From Caldifermentibacillus hisashii (lineage in GTDB: Bacteria > Bacillota > Bacilli > Bacillales > Caldibacillaceae), in NCBI RefSeq assembly GCF_027568575.1, contig NZ_JANUVP010000018.1: a stretch of 64,000 bases of DNA. The stretch is one strand, 5' to 3'. Both the position numbers and the translations under genes were made by a program. Shown here piece by piece: positions 52,415 to 61,585 of this stretch. Below the pieces are notes generated by a model, which did no database searches, was not told the origin of the DNA, and saw only the letters and a program-made list of their open reading frames with translations. Position 1 is the first letter of the stretch; every line of letters begins with the position of its first letter.

Positions 52415-52552
52415 GCTTGTACGAAGGTTCATGGCAAATTGTTCAGTGAAAGCTTGCTTTGCTTATTATTAGACATTTCCGATTATAGAATCAAGGTTGT
52501 AAACTTCAAAATTAGGTATCCTTTTTTGAATTAAAATTAAGAAAGCATGCAA

Positions 52553-53320
52553 TCAGCTTTTACCCTTTCCTGTATAAACAAAAATCGCATCCCGTAAAAA
52601 CTCAGCTGCACCCGGGGCAATTTTATCATAGTTAGCTTTAAACCGTTCATCATCGACATACATTTGGGCAAGTCCTTGATGTGCTTCTTTACTGTAGTCA
52701 TTCCAATAGTAGGTTAGCCATTGTTTGTGCATGTCGGCTACCTTTTGGGCAAGTTCTCCGGCTGGGTCTTGGGTTTTCATCGCTTCAGCAAGTAGCTTAT
52801 TTATTGACTCCGCTAATTCAGTAACTTCGGCATACTCTTTTTCCGACAAATTCATCAGTTTCGCATTAGATGCGTCAACCGTCGTATCACCGTATTTTTC
52901 TCGAATTTCTTTCCCATATTTCTTTTCATTTTCTTCGATTAATTGTTTCTTGAAACCAATAAACTTTTCTTGATCAGTCATGTTTCTTCTCCCCTCTAAA
53001 TTTTCTATTGTATTGTGTACATTTTTTATCAAAAGTTCAATTTGCTTTCTTTTTTCAAGAAGATGTTCCAGGTGATCTTGTAAAGCTTTTCTTTCATCAA
53101 ACAGTGGATTTGCCATTATCTCTTTAATCGTCTCCAATGGAAATCCTAATTCCCGGTAAAACATAATTTGTTGCAGCCGGTCTACTTCTTTTTGTCCATA
53201 TATTCGATAGCCGGATGAATTTATTCGTGCAGGCTTCAATAAATCAATTTCATCATAATATCGCAGTGTTCGAGTACTAATGCCCGCCAACTGAGCTAAT
53301 TTTTGAATCGTGTATTCCAT
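52553..53320 (-). CDS. MerR family regulator with TipAS ligand domain (Mta-like)
   Basis: 255 residues. N-terminal MerR winged helix (~2-70; TIQKLAQLAGISTRTLRYYDE, RINSSGYRIYG), a long dimerisation helix (~75-110) and a TipAS antibiotic-recognition domain (~120-250; HQGLAQMYVDDERFKANYDKI, ending FLRDAIFVYTG). This is the TipAL/Mta layout: such proteins bind drugs or act constitutively and activate multidrug exporters. B. subtilis Mta is 257 residues. The gene has a classic MerR promoter with a 19-base spacer, so it likely activates itself. The ATG at 53320 follows GGGAGGTG. Confidence 0.88.
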   Translation of the reverse strand: MEYTIQKLAQLAGISTRTLRYYDEIDLLKPARINSSGYRIYGQKEVDRLQQIMFYRELGFPLETIKEIMANPLFDERKALQDHLEHLLEKRKQIELLIKNVHNTIENLEGRRNMTDQEKFIGFKKQLIEENEKKYGKEIREKYGDTTVDASNAKLMNLSEKEYAEVTELAESINKLLAEAMKTQDPAGELAQKVADMHKQWLTYYWNDYSKEAHQGLAQMYVDDERFKANYDKIAPGAAEFLRDAIFVYTGKGKS

Positions 53321-53343
53321 TTGTTACACCTCCCTTTAAAAAA

Positions 53344-53374
53344 ACCATACACCTTAACGTAACGTAAAGGTCAA
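53344..53374 (-). promoter_or_regulatory. MerR-type promoter with palindromic operator in a 19-base spacer
   Basis: On the minus strand TTGACC (53374-53369), a 19-base spacer and TATGGT (53349-53344). The spacer lies within a 21-base palindrome (53351-53371) of the form ACCTT-(N)11-AAGGT whose middle is also symmetric (ACGTWACGT). This is the usual arrangement for DNA twisting by MerR activators. Confidence 0.85.
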
Positions 53375-53381
53375 TAGAAAA

Positions 53382-53413
53382 AAATTAAACCCCGCGAATA
53401 TTTTTCAGCGGGG
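53382..53413 (-). terminator. Terminator at the end of the ythAB-cydS operon
   Basis: On the minus strand CCCCGC and GCGGGG form a stem around TGAAAAATATTC, followed by TTTAATTTTTTT. The TGA in the loop is the cydS stop codon. Confidence 0.85.
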
Positions 53414-53518
53414 CGTACCTTTATTTTTATATCCATCTTGTAATGCAGCCCAAAAGGCGAAAAAAATCGTTGCAAATAAAACGAGAAACGGGGCAACAAA
53501 TATAAGAAATTCCTTCAT
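53405..53518 (-). CDS. cydS: Small cytochrome bd subunit CydS
   Basis: 37 residues from ATG 53518, preceded by AAAGGTGG. One membrane helix (~4-27; EFLIFVAPFLVLFATIFFAFW) is followed by a short polar end. It comes 18 bases after the stop of the bd subunit II gene. This matches CydS, the third subunit seen in the Geobacillus bd oxidase structure, which packs beside subunit I and seals the heme region. The stop lies in the terminator loop. Size and composition are the evidence; short proteins give weak sequence proof. Confidence 0.8.
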   Translation of the reverse strand: MKEFLIFVAPFLVLFATIFFAFWAALQDGYKNKGTPR

Positions 53519-53536
53519 TTACAAAAACCACCTTTC

Positions 53537-54547
53537 TTATTTTCCCGAAACATATTGTTTATTAAATAAGAACAACTTAAGCAGTAAATAAAGGGACGGG
53601 ACCAGCAAGCAAAAACCGAGAATAAAGGCGACAATTAAACTAATCGCCATCGCATTATTCGTAAAGCTGTCATATAAGGTTAAATGAGGATAAAGCAAAT
53701 AGGGATAATGACTGATGCCATAGCCAAAAAAGGCGAGGGCAAATTGGATGACAAGTAAAATAAATGCACTTCCGTAATTTCTTTTTTTCCAAAGAAACCA
53801 AACCGTAAGCAAAAAAAGTATAAACGACAGGGCGAACATCCACCATAAATTCATTAATTTTTCGTAATGGTCCGGATTGTGCCCGCGTAATTCGACGATA
53901 ATCCCGGCGGCCGTAATAATCAGTGGAAATGCCCATAGCAAGGCATATTTTCTCATTAATCTCGTTGCTTCCGTGTCACCGGCTTGATTCGCGTACCATG
54001 TTAAAAAAGTTGCGGAAATATACAATACCGCAGTTACACTTAATAAAACGACAGCCCATGTTAACGGTTCTGTAAACAATGTCCAATAATCTAAAACCGG
54101 TGCTCCATTTTCCATTGTAATAAAACCGCCTTCTGAAATCGTTAAAACAATGGAAAGGGATGCCGGAAGCAGGAGCCCGGATAAACCGTAAAGCAACGCA
54201 TACCCTTTATGGCCTCTTGCCCCGTAAGTTTCAAAGGCATAGTATGACCCGCGGACGGCAAGTAAAATAACACCGATACTTATCGGTACAAGCAAGGTTG
54301 TTCCGTAATAAAAAGCTGTTTTCGGAAAAAAGCCGATGATGCCAACAAAAAAGAAGACAAGAAAAACATTGGTGACTTCCCACACCGGTGACAAATATCG
54401 TTGAATAATTTTTGTTAAAATATGTTGTTTTTCAACAATTAAGCTGTATGCATTGAAAAAACTGGCGCCAAAATCAATCGAGCCGATCATGATATATCCG
54501 AATAAAAATGTCCATAAGACGGAGATTCCGATTATTTCTAAGTTCAT
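53537..54547 (-). CDS. ythB: Cytochrome bd oxidase subunit II (YthB/CbdB type)
   Basis: 336 residues with about eight or nine hydrophobic helices. MIGSIDFGASFFNAYSL (~20-36) is the subunit II signature of the YthB/CbdB branch, diverged from classical CydB (EGFDFGVG). It forms the quinol oxidase with the subunit I encoded upstream, whose stop it overlaps by ATGA. The complex oxidises menaquinol and reduces oxygen at the membrane. This branch is often associated with resistance to cyanide or sulfide and has a short Q-loop subunit I; the physiological role here is inferred. Confidence 0.88.
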   Translation of the reverse strand: MNLEIIGISVLWTFLFGYIMIGSIDFGASFFNAYSLIVEKQHILTKIIQRYLSPVWEVTNVFLVFFFVGIIGFFPKTAFYYGTTLLVPISIGVILLAVRGSYYAFETYGARGHKGYALLYGLSGLLLPASLSIVLTISEGGFITMENGAPVLDYWTLFTEPLTWAVVLLSVTAVLYISATFLTWYANQAGDTEATRLMRKYALLWAFPLIITAAGIIVELRGHNPDHYEKLMNLWWMFALSFILFLLTVWFLWKKRNYGSAFILLVIQFALAFFGYGISHYPYLLYPHLTLYDSFTNNAMAISLIVAFILGFCLLVPSLYLLLKLFLFNKQYVSGK

Positions 54548-55893
54548 TTTTGCACACCGCCTTTTTCCATTTCACGATCTTTCAATTCTTGTTCCACCGG
54601 ATTCCTTTTAAACATGCGAGACATAACAACAATTGTGCCGATGCCCAAGATGATATATAAGCCACAAAAAAGCATAAGCATCAAATCAACTTGGTTATTC
54701 GTTGTTGCGGCCTCAGATGTCCGCATAATCCCGCGCAAAATCCAAGGTTGTCTGCCCACTTCCGCCAGCCACCAACCCGCTTCAATGGCAAGCATCGAAA
54801 GCGGTCCGCTCAGTACACTTAAAACTAAGAAAAATTTAGAGTGAATAAAAGCCCAGCCCCGTTTCACACCGATCCAATAAATGAGGGAAAGGACGACTAA
54901 TCCCATACCAATCGTTACCATTGTATCGAACAAATAATGAATATAAAGCGGTGGGATTTCATCTTCCGGGAATTGATCCAAGCCGGTAACAACTGCACCG
55001 GGGAGCCAATGGGCAAGAATACTTAGGGCAAAAGGGATTTGAATCGCATATTTAATATCATTATTTTCATCGAGCATGCCCCACATAATTAACGGAGCCT
55101 CGCCGTGTGTTTCAAAATGCCATTCGGCTGCGGCCAATTTTTCCGGCTGATATTCGGCAAGAAATTTTCCGGAAAAGTCACCGATTACTGCTGTTGCTAT
55201 GGAAAATATAAGTCCCAGTTTCATCGTGAAAAACAATGCCTTTTTATGGTAAACATGTTTGGAACCGGTTAGCATTCGGAAAGCAGCAATGGAAGCAAGA
55301 ACAAACGCTGCTGTCATATAAGCTGTTACCACGACATGAGTTACTTTGGTCGGCATAGCCGGGTTAAACATCGCAAGGAGCGGGTTAACATTTGTCAGTT
55401 TCCCATCGACTAAATCAAAGCCTTGCGGGCTGTTCATGAAAGAATTCACAATTGTAATAAAGACAGCCGAGAAAGAGCCCCCGATGGCAACGGGTACAAG
55501 CAACAATAAATGTTTCTTTTGATTTTCAAAGCGATCCCATGTGTACAAATAAATTCCTAAAAAAATCGCTTCAAAAAAGAAAGCAAAAGTTTCCATAAAA
55601 AGCGGTAGAGCAATAATATGACCGGCCAGTTCCATAAAATTTGGCCACAATAGGGAAAGCTGTAATCCAATTGCCGTCCCCGTCACAACACCGACAGCAA
55701 CCGTAATAACAAAGCCGCGTGTCCAGCGCCGGGCAAGCAAAATATAATGTTCATCATTTTTTTTAATGCCTACCCATTGGGCGATCATAATCATTAGTGG
55801 AACGCCTACGCCAAGGGTGGCATAAATAATATGAAAAGTTAGGGTCGTTTCCGTTAATACACGACTATAAAAAACAGATTCCTCGTTAATCAA
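54544..55893 (-). CDS. ythA: Cytochrome bd oxidase subunit I (YthA/CbdA type)
   Basis: 449 residues from TTG 55893, 12 bases after GGAGG; the TTG at 55905 abuts the site. Nine or so helices. His21 in TFHIIYATLG is the heme b595-side ligand, ETFAFFFEAIFLGIYLY holds the conserved glutamates, the Q-loop is short, and WLAEVGRQPWILRG (~385-398) is the GRQPW signature. It differs clearly from the CydA encoded at 57451. A 31-residue membrane peptide gene lies 49 bases upstream, and subunit II and CydS follow. Confidence 0.9.
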   Translation of the reverse strand: MINEESVFYSRVLTETTLTFHIIYATLGVGVPLMIMIAQWVGIKKNDEHYILLARRWTRGFVITVAVGVVTGTAIGLQLSLLWPNFMELAGHIIALPLFMETFAFFFEAIFLGIYLYTWDRFENQKKHLLLLVPVAIGGSFSAVFITIVNSFMNSPQGFDLVDGKLTNVNPLLAMFNPAMPTKVTHVVVTAYMTAAFVLASIAAFRMLTGSKHVYHKKALFFTMKLGLIFSIATAVIGDFSGKFLAEYQPEKLAAAEWHFETHGEAPLIMWGMLDENNDIKYAIQIPFALSILAHWLPGAVVTGLDQFPEDEIPPLYIHYLFDTMVTIGMGLVVLSLIYWIGVKRGWAFIHSKFFLVLSVLSGPLSMLAIEAGWWLAEVGRQPWILRGIMRTSEAATTNNQVDLMLMLFCGLYIILGIGTIVVMSRMFKRNPVEQELKDREMEKGGVQK

Positions 55894-55942
55894 TTGGTAA
55901 CACAACCTCCTATTATGGCGAATTTATGGGAAGAATATCATT

Positions 55943-56038
55943 TTATCCGCCAAAAATACGACCTAAAATGGACAATAGTAATAGAAAAGCAACCGTAAAC
56001 GTAAGCCAAAACAGCTTTCGTTCGTGACTTTTATACAT
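55943..56038 (-). CDS. 31-residue membrane peptide upstream of the ythA-like gene
   Basis: ATG 56038 to TAA 55943-55945, with AGGTGA five bases ahead of the start. MYKSHERKLF is followed by one hydrophobic helix (WLTFTVAFLLLLSIL) and a GRIFGG end. It is spaced 49 bases from ythA on the same strand, so it leads the operon. I know no name for it. It may be an extra small oxidase subunit, an assembly factor, or a leader peptide whose translation controls the operon. Confidence 0.6.
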   Translation of the reverse strand: MYKSHERKLFWLTFTVAFLLLLSILGRIFGG

Positions 56039-56193
56039 CCCCTTCACCTCACTTATAGTATTCCACTAATCTCCATTTTTAAGCAGAATATTTCAATGAA
56101 TCGCTTTTCAGGTTGCTCTTTTTGCAAAAACCTGCAATTCTCGATAAAATATAATCAATTTTTAAAATCAGATTTAGTTAAGAAGGGGATTCC

Positions 56194-57129
56194 ATGTTAA
56201 AAAAAGTAACTGAAAATATAGAATTTGCTGTCGTAACTTATTCAGGCGGAATGGGTGCGACAAATTGTTATTTACTTAAAGGAGAAGACGGGTATACGGT
56301 AATTGATACCGGTATGTATTCAAAGAAAGCAATCCGTTTATGGGAAGAAATTTTGGAGACCGGTTATAAAATTGAAAAAGTGGTCCTTACCCATGTTCAT
56401 CAAGACCATATCGGACTTGCCAAATGGTTTCAGCAGGAAAAGGGGGTTCCTATTGTTGTAGCCAATTTAAGTTATGGTGAAATAAAAAAATATCGTCGTC
56501 CTAATTTTAATGAACGGTTTAAAAAACTGGTGATGAGCCACGGTGTTCCGTTTGTTCCTGACCGACTGCCGGATACACGTTTTATCTATGAATTTGAACC
56601 AGATGCATTTTTTGATGAAGGGGATCACATTCAGTTAGGTATGGATATGTATGAAGTGATTTGGACACCCGGTCACGCATACGACCATTATTGTTTTTAC
56701 AACCGTGAGAAAAAAATTATGATTCTCGGTGATCATGTGTTAAAACAGGTTTCACCGGTGATTGGTCTATGGGTCGGGGAAGAGATGGATTTATTAAAAT
56801 ATTATTTTGATTCATTAAAAAAACTGGATGCCTATCCAACGAATATTGCACTGCCCGGTCATGGTGAGATGATTTACGATTTACAAGGTCGAGTTGAAGA
56901 GATTCAGAACAGCCATCAAAAAAGATTGCAACAAGTTTATCAATCTGTCGAAACGAACCCAAAAACGGCATTGGAAGTATGTTTGGATGTATACGGTTTA
57001 TTAAGCCTTGAGAAAATGGTCAGTCCATTTATGGCGTCCTTAACACGGTTGATTTATTTGGAAAAGAACAAAGAGATTGAGAGAATAGAGGAAAATAACG
57101 TATTTAAATTTAAAGCTGTTAAAAAATGA
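56194..57129 (+). CDS. MBL-fold metallo-hydrolase
   Basis: 311 residues. The metal site is THVHQDH (His67, His69, Asp71, His72), with later ligands in WTPGHAYDHY (~160), LGDHVL (~180) and ALPGHGE (~225). A helical C-terminal ~70 residues resembles the RNase-J/glyoxalase-like MBL hydrolases with an added winged or helical end. The substrate is unknown; thioesters, lactones and phosphodiesters are all possible for the family. The ATG at 56194 follows AGAAGGGGA. It is divergent from the YthAB operon and ends at its own terminator. Confidence 0.83.
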   Translation: MLKKVTENIEFAVVTYSGGMGATNCYLLKGEDGYTVIDTGMYSKKAIRLWEEILETGYKIEKVVLTHVHQDHIGLAKWFQQEKGVPIVVANLSYGEIKKYRRPNFNERFKKLVMSHGVPFVPDRLPDTRFIYEFEPDAFFDEGDHIQLGMDMYEVIWTPGHAYDHYCFYNREKKIMILGDHVLKQVSPVIGLWVGEEMDLLKYYFDSLKKLDAYPTNIALPGHGEMIYDLQGRVEEIQNSHQKRLQQVYQSVETNPKTALEVCLDVYGLLSLEKMVSPFMASLTRLIYLEKNKEIERIEENNVFKFKAVKK

Positions 57130-57151
57130 ATTAGGTTATATGCTTAATGAT

Positions 57152-57186
57152 CCGAATCGGTTTCCGTTTACCGGTTCGGGTTTTTT
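57152..57186 (+). terminator. Terminator after the MBL hydrolase gene
   Basis: CCGAATCGG and CCGGTTCGG form an imperfect stem around TTTCCGTTTA, followed by GTTTTTT. Confidence 0.8.
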
Positions 57187-57226
57187 GATAATTGTCATTC
57201 AATTATATTAATGAAATTACCTTTGC

Positions 57227-57395
57227 TGTGATAAAAATCACAAAAAGGTAAATATATGCCGTGAATTGTAAAAAATGTCACAAATTGGACGAAATGGTAT
57301 GTCTGATTTGTAACAGGATTTCCAAAATAACTCCACAATAATTCCACCATTGCGATAGGAAAAACCTATATGATTAATATGTAAGTTATTATAAT
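57227..57395 (+). promoter_or_regulatory. Oxygen/redox control region of cydABDC: Fnr-like and Rex-like sites and -10 box
   Basis: TGTGATAAAAATCACA (57227-57242) is an exact TGTGA-N6-TCACA site, the Fnr/Crp consensus. TTGTAAAAAATGTCACAA (57266-57283) differs in the left arm by one base from the Rex consensus TTGTGA-N6-TCACAA. A TATAAT lies at 57390-57395, 56 bases before the cydA start; I see no clear -35. B. subtilis cydABCD is repressed by Rex, which fits. The 321-base gap otherwise holds only the terminator of the preceding gene. Confidence 0.65.
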
Positions 57396-57450
57396 TCTTA
57401 AATAAGATTAGGTAAAAATGAACTGAAAATTTCAAAGGGGGAAAGCGGAA

Positions 57451-58857
57451 ATGGAAGAAGTGTTACTGGCACGGATACAGTTTGCTTCAACAACTCTGTT
57501 CCACTTCATTTTTGTTCCATTGTCAATCGGTTTGGCGTTCATCATTGCTGTAATGGAAACACTTTATGTGGTGAAGAAGGACGAAATGTACAAAAAAATG
57601 TCCAAGTTTTGGGGCAAGTTTTTCTTAATTAATTTTGCCGTCGGTGTTGTGACCGGGATTATTCAAGAATTCCAATTTGGAATGAACTGGTCTGATTATT
57701 CGCGTTTTGTTGGGGATGTATTCGGGGCACCGCTTGCAATCGAGGCACTGCTTGCATTCTTTATGGAATCGACCTTTATCGGATTATGGATTTTTGGTTG
57801 GGAACGGTTACCGAAAAAACTACATTTGGCCAGCATTTGGTTAGTTTCCATTGGGACGGCCTTATCTGCTCTATGGATACTGGCTGCTAACTCATTCATG
57901 CAAAATCCGGTTGGATATGAAATTGCCAATGGTCGTGCGGAAATGAATGATTTCTTAGGCTTGTTAACAAATCAAAAATTATTGGTGGCTTATCCACATA
58001 CAATTTTCGCAAGTCTTTGTACTGCAGCATTTTTACTTATAGGTATTTCAGCTTGGAATATGATTAAAAAACGCGACATTGAGTTTTTCAAAAAATCAAT
58101 GAACATTTCATTAATTGTAGGTCTAGTATCAACACTGGGGATTGCTTTTTCCGGGCATGCACAATCTCAATATTTAGTAGAAGCTCAACCGATGAAGATG
58201 GCTGCTGCTGAAGCAATTTGGGAAAATACAACAGACCCGGCTCCATGGACAGTCGTTGCCGGTATTGATACGGAAAATCAAAAAAATAATTGGTCAGTGG
58301 AAGTTCCATATTTATTAAGTTATTTATCTTATGGGAAATTTTCCGGTGATCTTCCGGGAATGAAAGCACTGCAAGCTCAATATGAAGACTTGTACGGAGA
58401 AGGGAACTACATTCCACCTGTAAAAACAACATTCTGGAGCTTCCGGATTATGGTGGCTTCCGGTGGTTTAATGATTTTACTTAGCTTAATTGGTTTAATT
58501 TTACTATGGCGGAAAAAACTTGAAACGAGTATACATTTTCTGAAATGGTTACTGGCTGCTTTATTCTTACCGTATATTGCTAACTCTGCCGGTTGGATAA
58601 TGTCGGAAATTGGTCGTCAGCCTTGGGTAGTAAACGGATTGATGTTAACGGAAAGCGGTGTTTCACCGAGTGTTTCTTCCGGACAAATTCTCTTCTCGTT
58701 AATTGCGTTTTCATTAATTTATACATTGCTCGCTGTTGCGATGGTTTATTTGTTTATCAAAACGATTAAACAAGGACCACATGAAAAATTGAAAGACGAC
58801 ACAACCGCAACAGATCCTTTTGATGCAAATGCAGGGGGTGCTGTTAAATGGAATTAA
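57451..58857 (+). CDS. cydA: Cytochrome bd ubiquinol/menaquinol oxidase subunit I
   Basis: 468 residues, about nine helices. His18 in TLFHFIFVPLSIG is the b595-side heme ligand; EALLAFFMESTFIGLW (~97-112) holds the conserved glutamates, AQPMKMAAAEAIWE opens the quinol loop, and MSEIGRQPWVV (~388) carries GRQPW. The Q-loop is of the short type. Together with CydB it reduces O2 with menaquinol at high affinity under low oxygen. The ATG at 57451 follows AAGGGGG. It overlaps cydB by 10 bases. Confidence 0.95.
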   Translation: MEEVLLARIQFASTTLFHFIFVPLSIGLAFIIAVMETLYVVKKDEMYKKMSKFWGKFFLINFAVGVVTGIIQEFQFGMNWSDYSRFVGDVFGAPLAIEALLAFFMESTFIGLWIFGWERLPKKLHLASIWLVSIGTALSALWILAANSFMQNPVGYEIANGRAEMNDFLGLLTNQKLLVAYPHTIFASLCTAAFLLIGISAWNMIKKRDIEFFKKSMNISLIVGLVSTLGIAFSGHAQSQYLVEAQPMKMAAAEAIWENTTDPAPWTVVAGIDTENQKNNWSVEVPYLLSYLSYGKFSGDLPGMKALQAQYEDLYGEGNYIPPVKTTFWSFRIMVASGGLMILLSLIGLILLWRKKLETSIHFLKWLLAALFLPYIANSAGWIMSEIGRQPWVVNGLMLTESGVSPSVSSGQILFSLIAFSLIYTLLAVAMVYLFIKTIKQGPHEKLKDDTTATDPFDANAGGAVKWN

Positions 58858-59864
58858 GTGAATTGTGGTTTTTATTGATTGGCGTCTTATGGGTCGGGTT
58901 TATCTTTTTGGAAGGTTTTGACTTTGGCGTTGGTATGAGTACGAAATTTTTAGCAAAAAATGAAACAGAAAAACGAGTATTAATCAATACGATAGGACCG
59001 CACTGGGATGCGAATGAAGTTTGGCTATTGACAGCCGGTGGTGCGATGTTTGCTGCTTTCCCACATTGGTATGCAACGCTTTTTAGCGGCTATTATTTGC
59101 CATTCGTGCTGCTTTTGCTTGCGCTGATTGCCAGAGGGGTGGCATTTGAATTCCGGGGAAAACATCACGCGGCCAAATGGAAAACTACATGGGATTGGTC
59201 GATTTTTCTTGGCAGTTTAATCCCGCCGTTTTTGGTCGGCGTACTCTTTTCAGGATTGATTAAAGGACTTCCGATTGATGAAAATATGAATATGCACGCC
59301 ACTTTCTTCGGAGATATGGTAAATCTATTTACATTAGTTGGTGGAATTGCTTTTGTTCTATTGTCCTATTTGCACGGTTTAATGTTTATTACGATGAAGA
59401 CAAACGGCCAATTGCGTGCCCGTGCCCGCGAACAAGCGTTAAAAATTTATTGGGTAACCGGTGCAGTCATTGTTTTGTTCGTTGTGTTAACAGGGATATT
59501 CACAGATGCTTACGCCAACCGTGGAGCAATCATTATTCCAATGTATGCTGTAGCAGTACTTCTTTATTTAGCTTTATATAAAATGGTTAAAGATAAGAAA
59601 GAAGGATTTAGCTTTACTTTAACCGGGCTCATCTTAGTCCTTGTGACGGCATCGTTTTTCATTGCACTATTCCCGAATGTCATGATTAGCACGACGGATG
59701 TGGTAAATAATATCACGATCTATGAAGCAGCTTCGGGAGCCTACTCACTTAAAGTGATGACTATTGTTGCCTTAACAATGGTACCGATTGTATTAGCATA
59801 TACGATTTGGAGCTACTATATTTTTAGAAAACGTGTGTCACATAAGGAGCATTTGGAATACTGA
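58848..59864 (+). CDS. cydB: Cytochrome bd oxidase subunit II
   Basis: 338 residues with eight or nine helices. FLEGFDFGVGM (~21-31) is the classical CydB signature, followed by GPHWDANEVWLLTAGGAMFAAFP (~45-68) and ARGVAFEFRGK. The ATG at 58848 follows GGGGGTG within cydA; the gene overlaps the ABC transporter gene after it by one base (TGATGG). It forms the membrane oxidase with CydA. Confidence 0.95.
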   Translation: MELSELWFLLIGVLWVGFIFLEGFDFGVGMSTKFLAKNETEKRVLINTIGPHWDANEVWLLTAGGAMFAAFPHWYATLFSGYYLPFVLLLLALIARGVAFEFRGKHHAAKWKTTWDWSIFLGSLIPPFLVGVLFSGLIKGLPIDENMNMHATFFGDMVNLFTLVGGIAFVLLSYLHGLMFITMKTNGQLRARAREQALKIYWVTGAVIVLFVVLTGIFTDAYANRGAIIIPMYAVAVLLYLALYKMVKDKKEGFSFTLTGLILVLVTASFFIALFPNVMISTTDVVNNITIYEAASGAYSLKVMTIVALTMVPIVLAYTIWSYYIFRKRVSHKEHLEY

Positions 59865-61585
59865 TGGATAAAAATCTGTTTCTTTATAAAGATAGTAAAA
59901 AAACATTTGTGCTGATTGGAATCCTGACCGTATTGCAAAGTTTAGCAATTATCGCGCAGGCAGGGTTCCTTGCTAAGGCCATTATAACTGTATATGAAGG
60001 GGCGGGGTTCAGTGCCCTTCCCTTTTTTGCTATGTTTTTCCTTGCCCATGTATTCAGACATTTTCTCCAATGGTTAAAATCACGTATCGCTTATCGTTTT
60101 GCTGATCAAACATCCTCTCAACTTCAAAATGATTTAGTAGAAAAAGTTTTTATGATCGGTCCGAAAACAATCAGCAGGCAAGGTTCCGGTCATATTATTG
60201 CTTTATGTTTAGAAGGCATTCCAAGCTATAAAACATATCTTGAATTATTTATCCCAAGATTTTTATCATGTTTACTTATACCGGCAAGTATCGTTATTTA
60301 TGTTTTTACGATGGATGTAACCTCAGCTGTTGTATTAATTGTTGTGATGCCAATTCTTATCATCTTCTTGATTCTATTAGGCCTTGTTGCCCAAAAGCAG
60401 AAAGATAATAAATGGGAAAATTATCAATTATTGTCTCGACATTTTGTTGATTCCTTACGGGGTTTGGTGACATTGAAATTTTTAGGGCGGAGTAAAGGAC
60501 ATCGCGAGGCCATTTATTCGGTGAGCAATAAATACCGGATTTCAACGGTACGTACATTGCGGGTAGCCTTTCTCTCATCCTTTTCCTTGGATTTCTTTTC
60601 CAGTTTGTCTGTTGCGGTGGTTGCGGTTGAACTTGGATTACGATTAATTAATGGACAAATAGATTTTTTGGCAGCGTTGACGATATTAATTTTGGCACCG
60701 GAGTATTTCTTGCCCGTTCGTGAACTGGGAAATGATTATCACGCAACGATGGACGGAAAGGAATCAGGGGAAAAAATCCGTGGATTACTTAATTTGGATG
60801 ACGGTGAGAAGCAGGTTATGACTGTCAATTTACCCGATTGGAACAAAGAGTCAGAATTAGTTGTTCGTGGTTTAACAAAAACATTTACAGAGGAAAATCG
60901 TACAGTATTAGCGGATATTCATTTTACCATTCGCGGTTTTAAAAAAATAGGAATTATTGGATTATCCGGAGCCGGGAAATCTACATTGATTGATCTTTTA
61001 TCAGGGTTTACAAAGCCGACAAGCGGGTCATTTTTTATTAATGGGGTTGAAATTCCGGATTTTTCAGTGGCAGCTTGGCAAGATCAAGTAACTTACATTC
61101 CGCAACATCCATATATTTTTTCAGGGACGGTCAAGGAAAATATTATGTGGTATGCACCGAATGCGACAGACAAAGAAATTACAGAAGCAGCGGAACGAAC
61201 CGGTCTTTCAGAATTAATCAGTCAATTCCCGAATGGCCTTAATGAAAAAATCGGACAGGGTGGAAGAGCGTTAAGCGGCGGCGAAGAACAGAGGATTGCT
61301 CTGGCTCGGGCACTGTTGACGAATCGTCCGATCATGTTTTTTGATGAACCGACCGCCCATCTCGATATTGAAACGGAACATGATATAAAAGAAATCATGC
61401 TTCCATTGCTTGATAATAAGTTAGTGTTTTTTGCAACGCACAGGCTGCACTGGATGAATGAAATGGACTATATTCTCGTTATGGATGGCGGTCGGCTTGC
61501 AGAAAGCGGAACACCGGATGAACTTTTTAGAAAAAATGGTGTATTTACACAGTTAGTCAAGGTTCATCGAGGGGAGGTAAGTTAG
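59864..61585 (+). CDS. cydD: Heterodimeric cysteine/glutathione-type ABC exporter, CydD subunit
   Basis: 573 residues: six N-terminal helices (~1-310), then the nucleotide-binding domain with Walker A GLSGAGKST (~366-374), signature LSGGEEQRIALARA (~471-484) and Walker B IMFFDEPTAHLD. In E. coli CydDC exports cysteine/glutathione and heme-related reductants and is needed to assemble cytochrome bd. B. subtilis names the equivalent gene cydC, so the letter depends on convention. ATG 59864 overlaps the cydB stop; the next gene follows immediately. Confidence 0.92.
   Translation: MDKNLFLYKDSKKTFVLIGILTVLQSLAIIAQAGFLAKAIITVYEGAGFSALPFFAMFFLAHVFRHFLQWLKSRIAYRFADQTSSQLQNDLVEKVFMIGPKTISRQGSGHIIALCLEGIPSYKTYLELFIPRFLSCLLIPASIVIYVFTMDVTSAVVLIVVMPILIIFLILLGLVAQKQKDNKWENYQLLSRHFVDSLRGLVTLKFLGRSKGHREAIYSVSNKYRISTVRTLRVAFLSSFSLDFFSSLSVAVVAVELGLRLINGQIDFLAALTILILAPEYFLPVRELGNDYHATMDGKESGEKIRGLLNLDDGEKQVMTVNLPDWNKESELVVRGLTKTFTEENRTVLADIHFTIRGFKKIGIIGLSGAGKSTLIDLLSGFTKPTSGSFFINGVEIPDFSVAAWQDQVTYIPQHPYIFSGTVKENIMWYAPNATDKEITEAAERTGLSELISQFPNGLNEKIGQGGRALSGGEEQRIALARALLTNRPIMFFDEPTAHLDIETEHDIKEIMLPLLDNKLVFFATHRLHWMNEMDYILVMDGGRLAESGTPDELFRKNGVFTQLVKVHRGEVS

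Noticed and set aside
57130..57450. Small gene in the gap before cydA
   Set aside because: No frame with a start and ribosome site; the stretch is explained by a terminator, redox-type sites and a -10 box.
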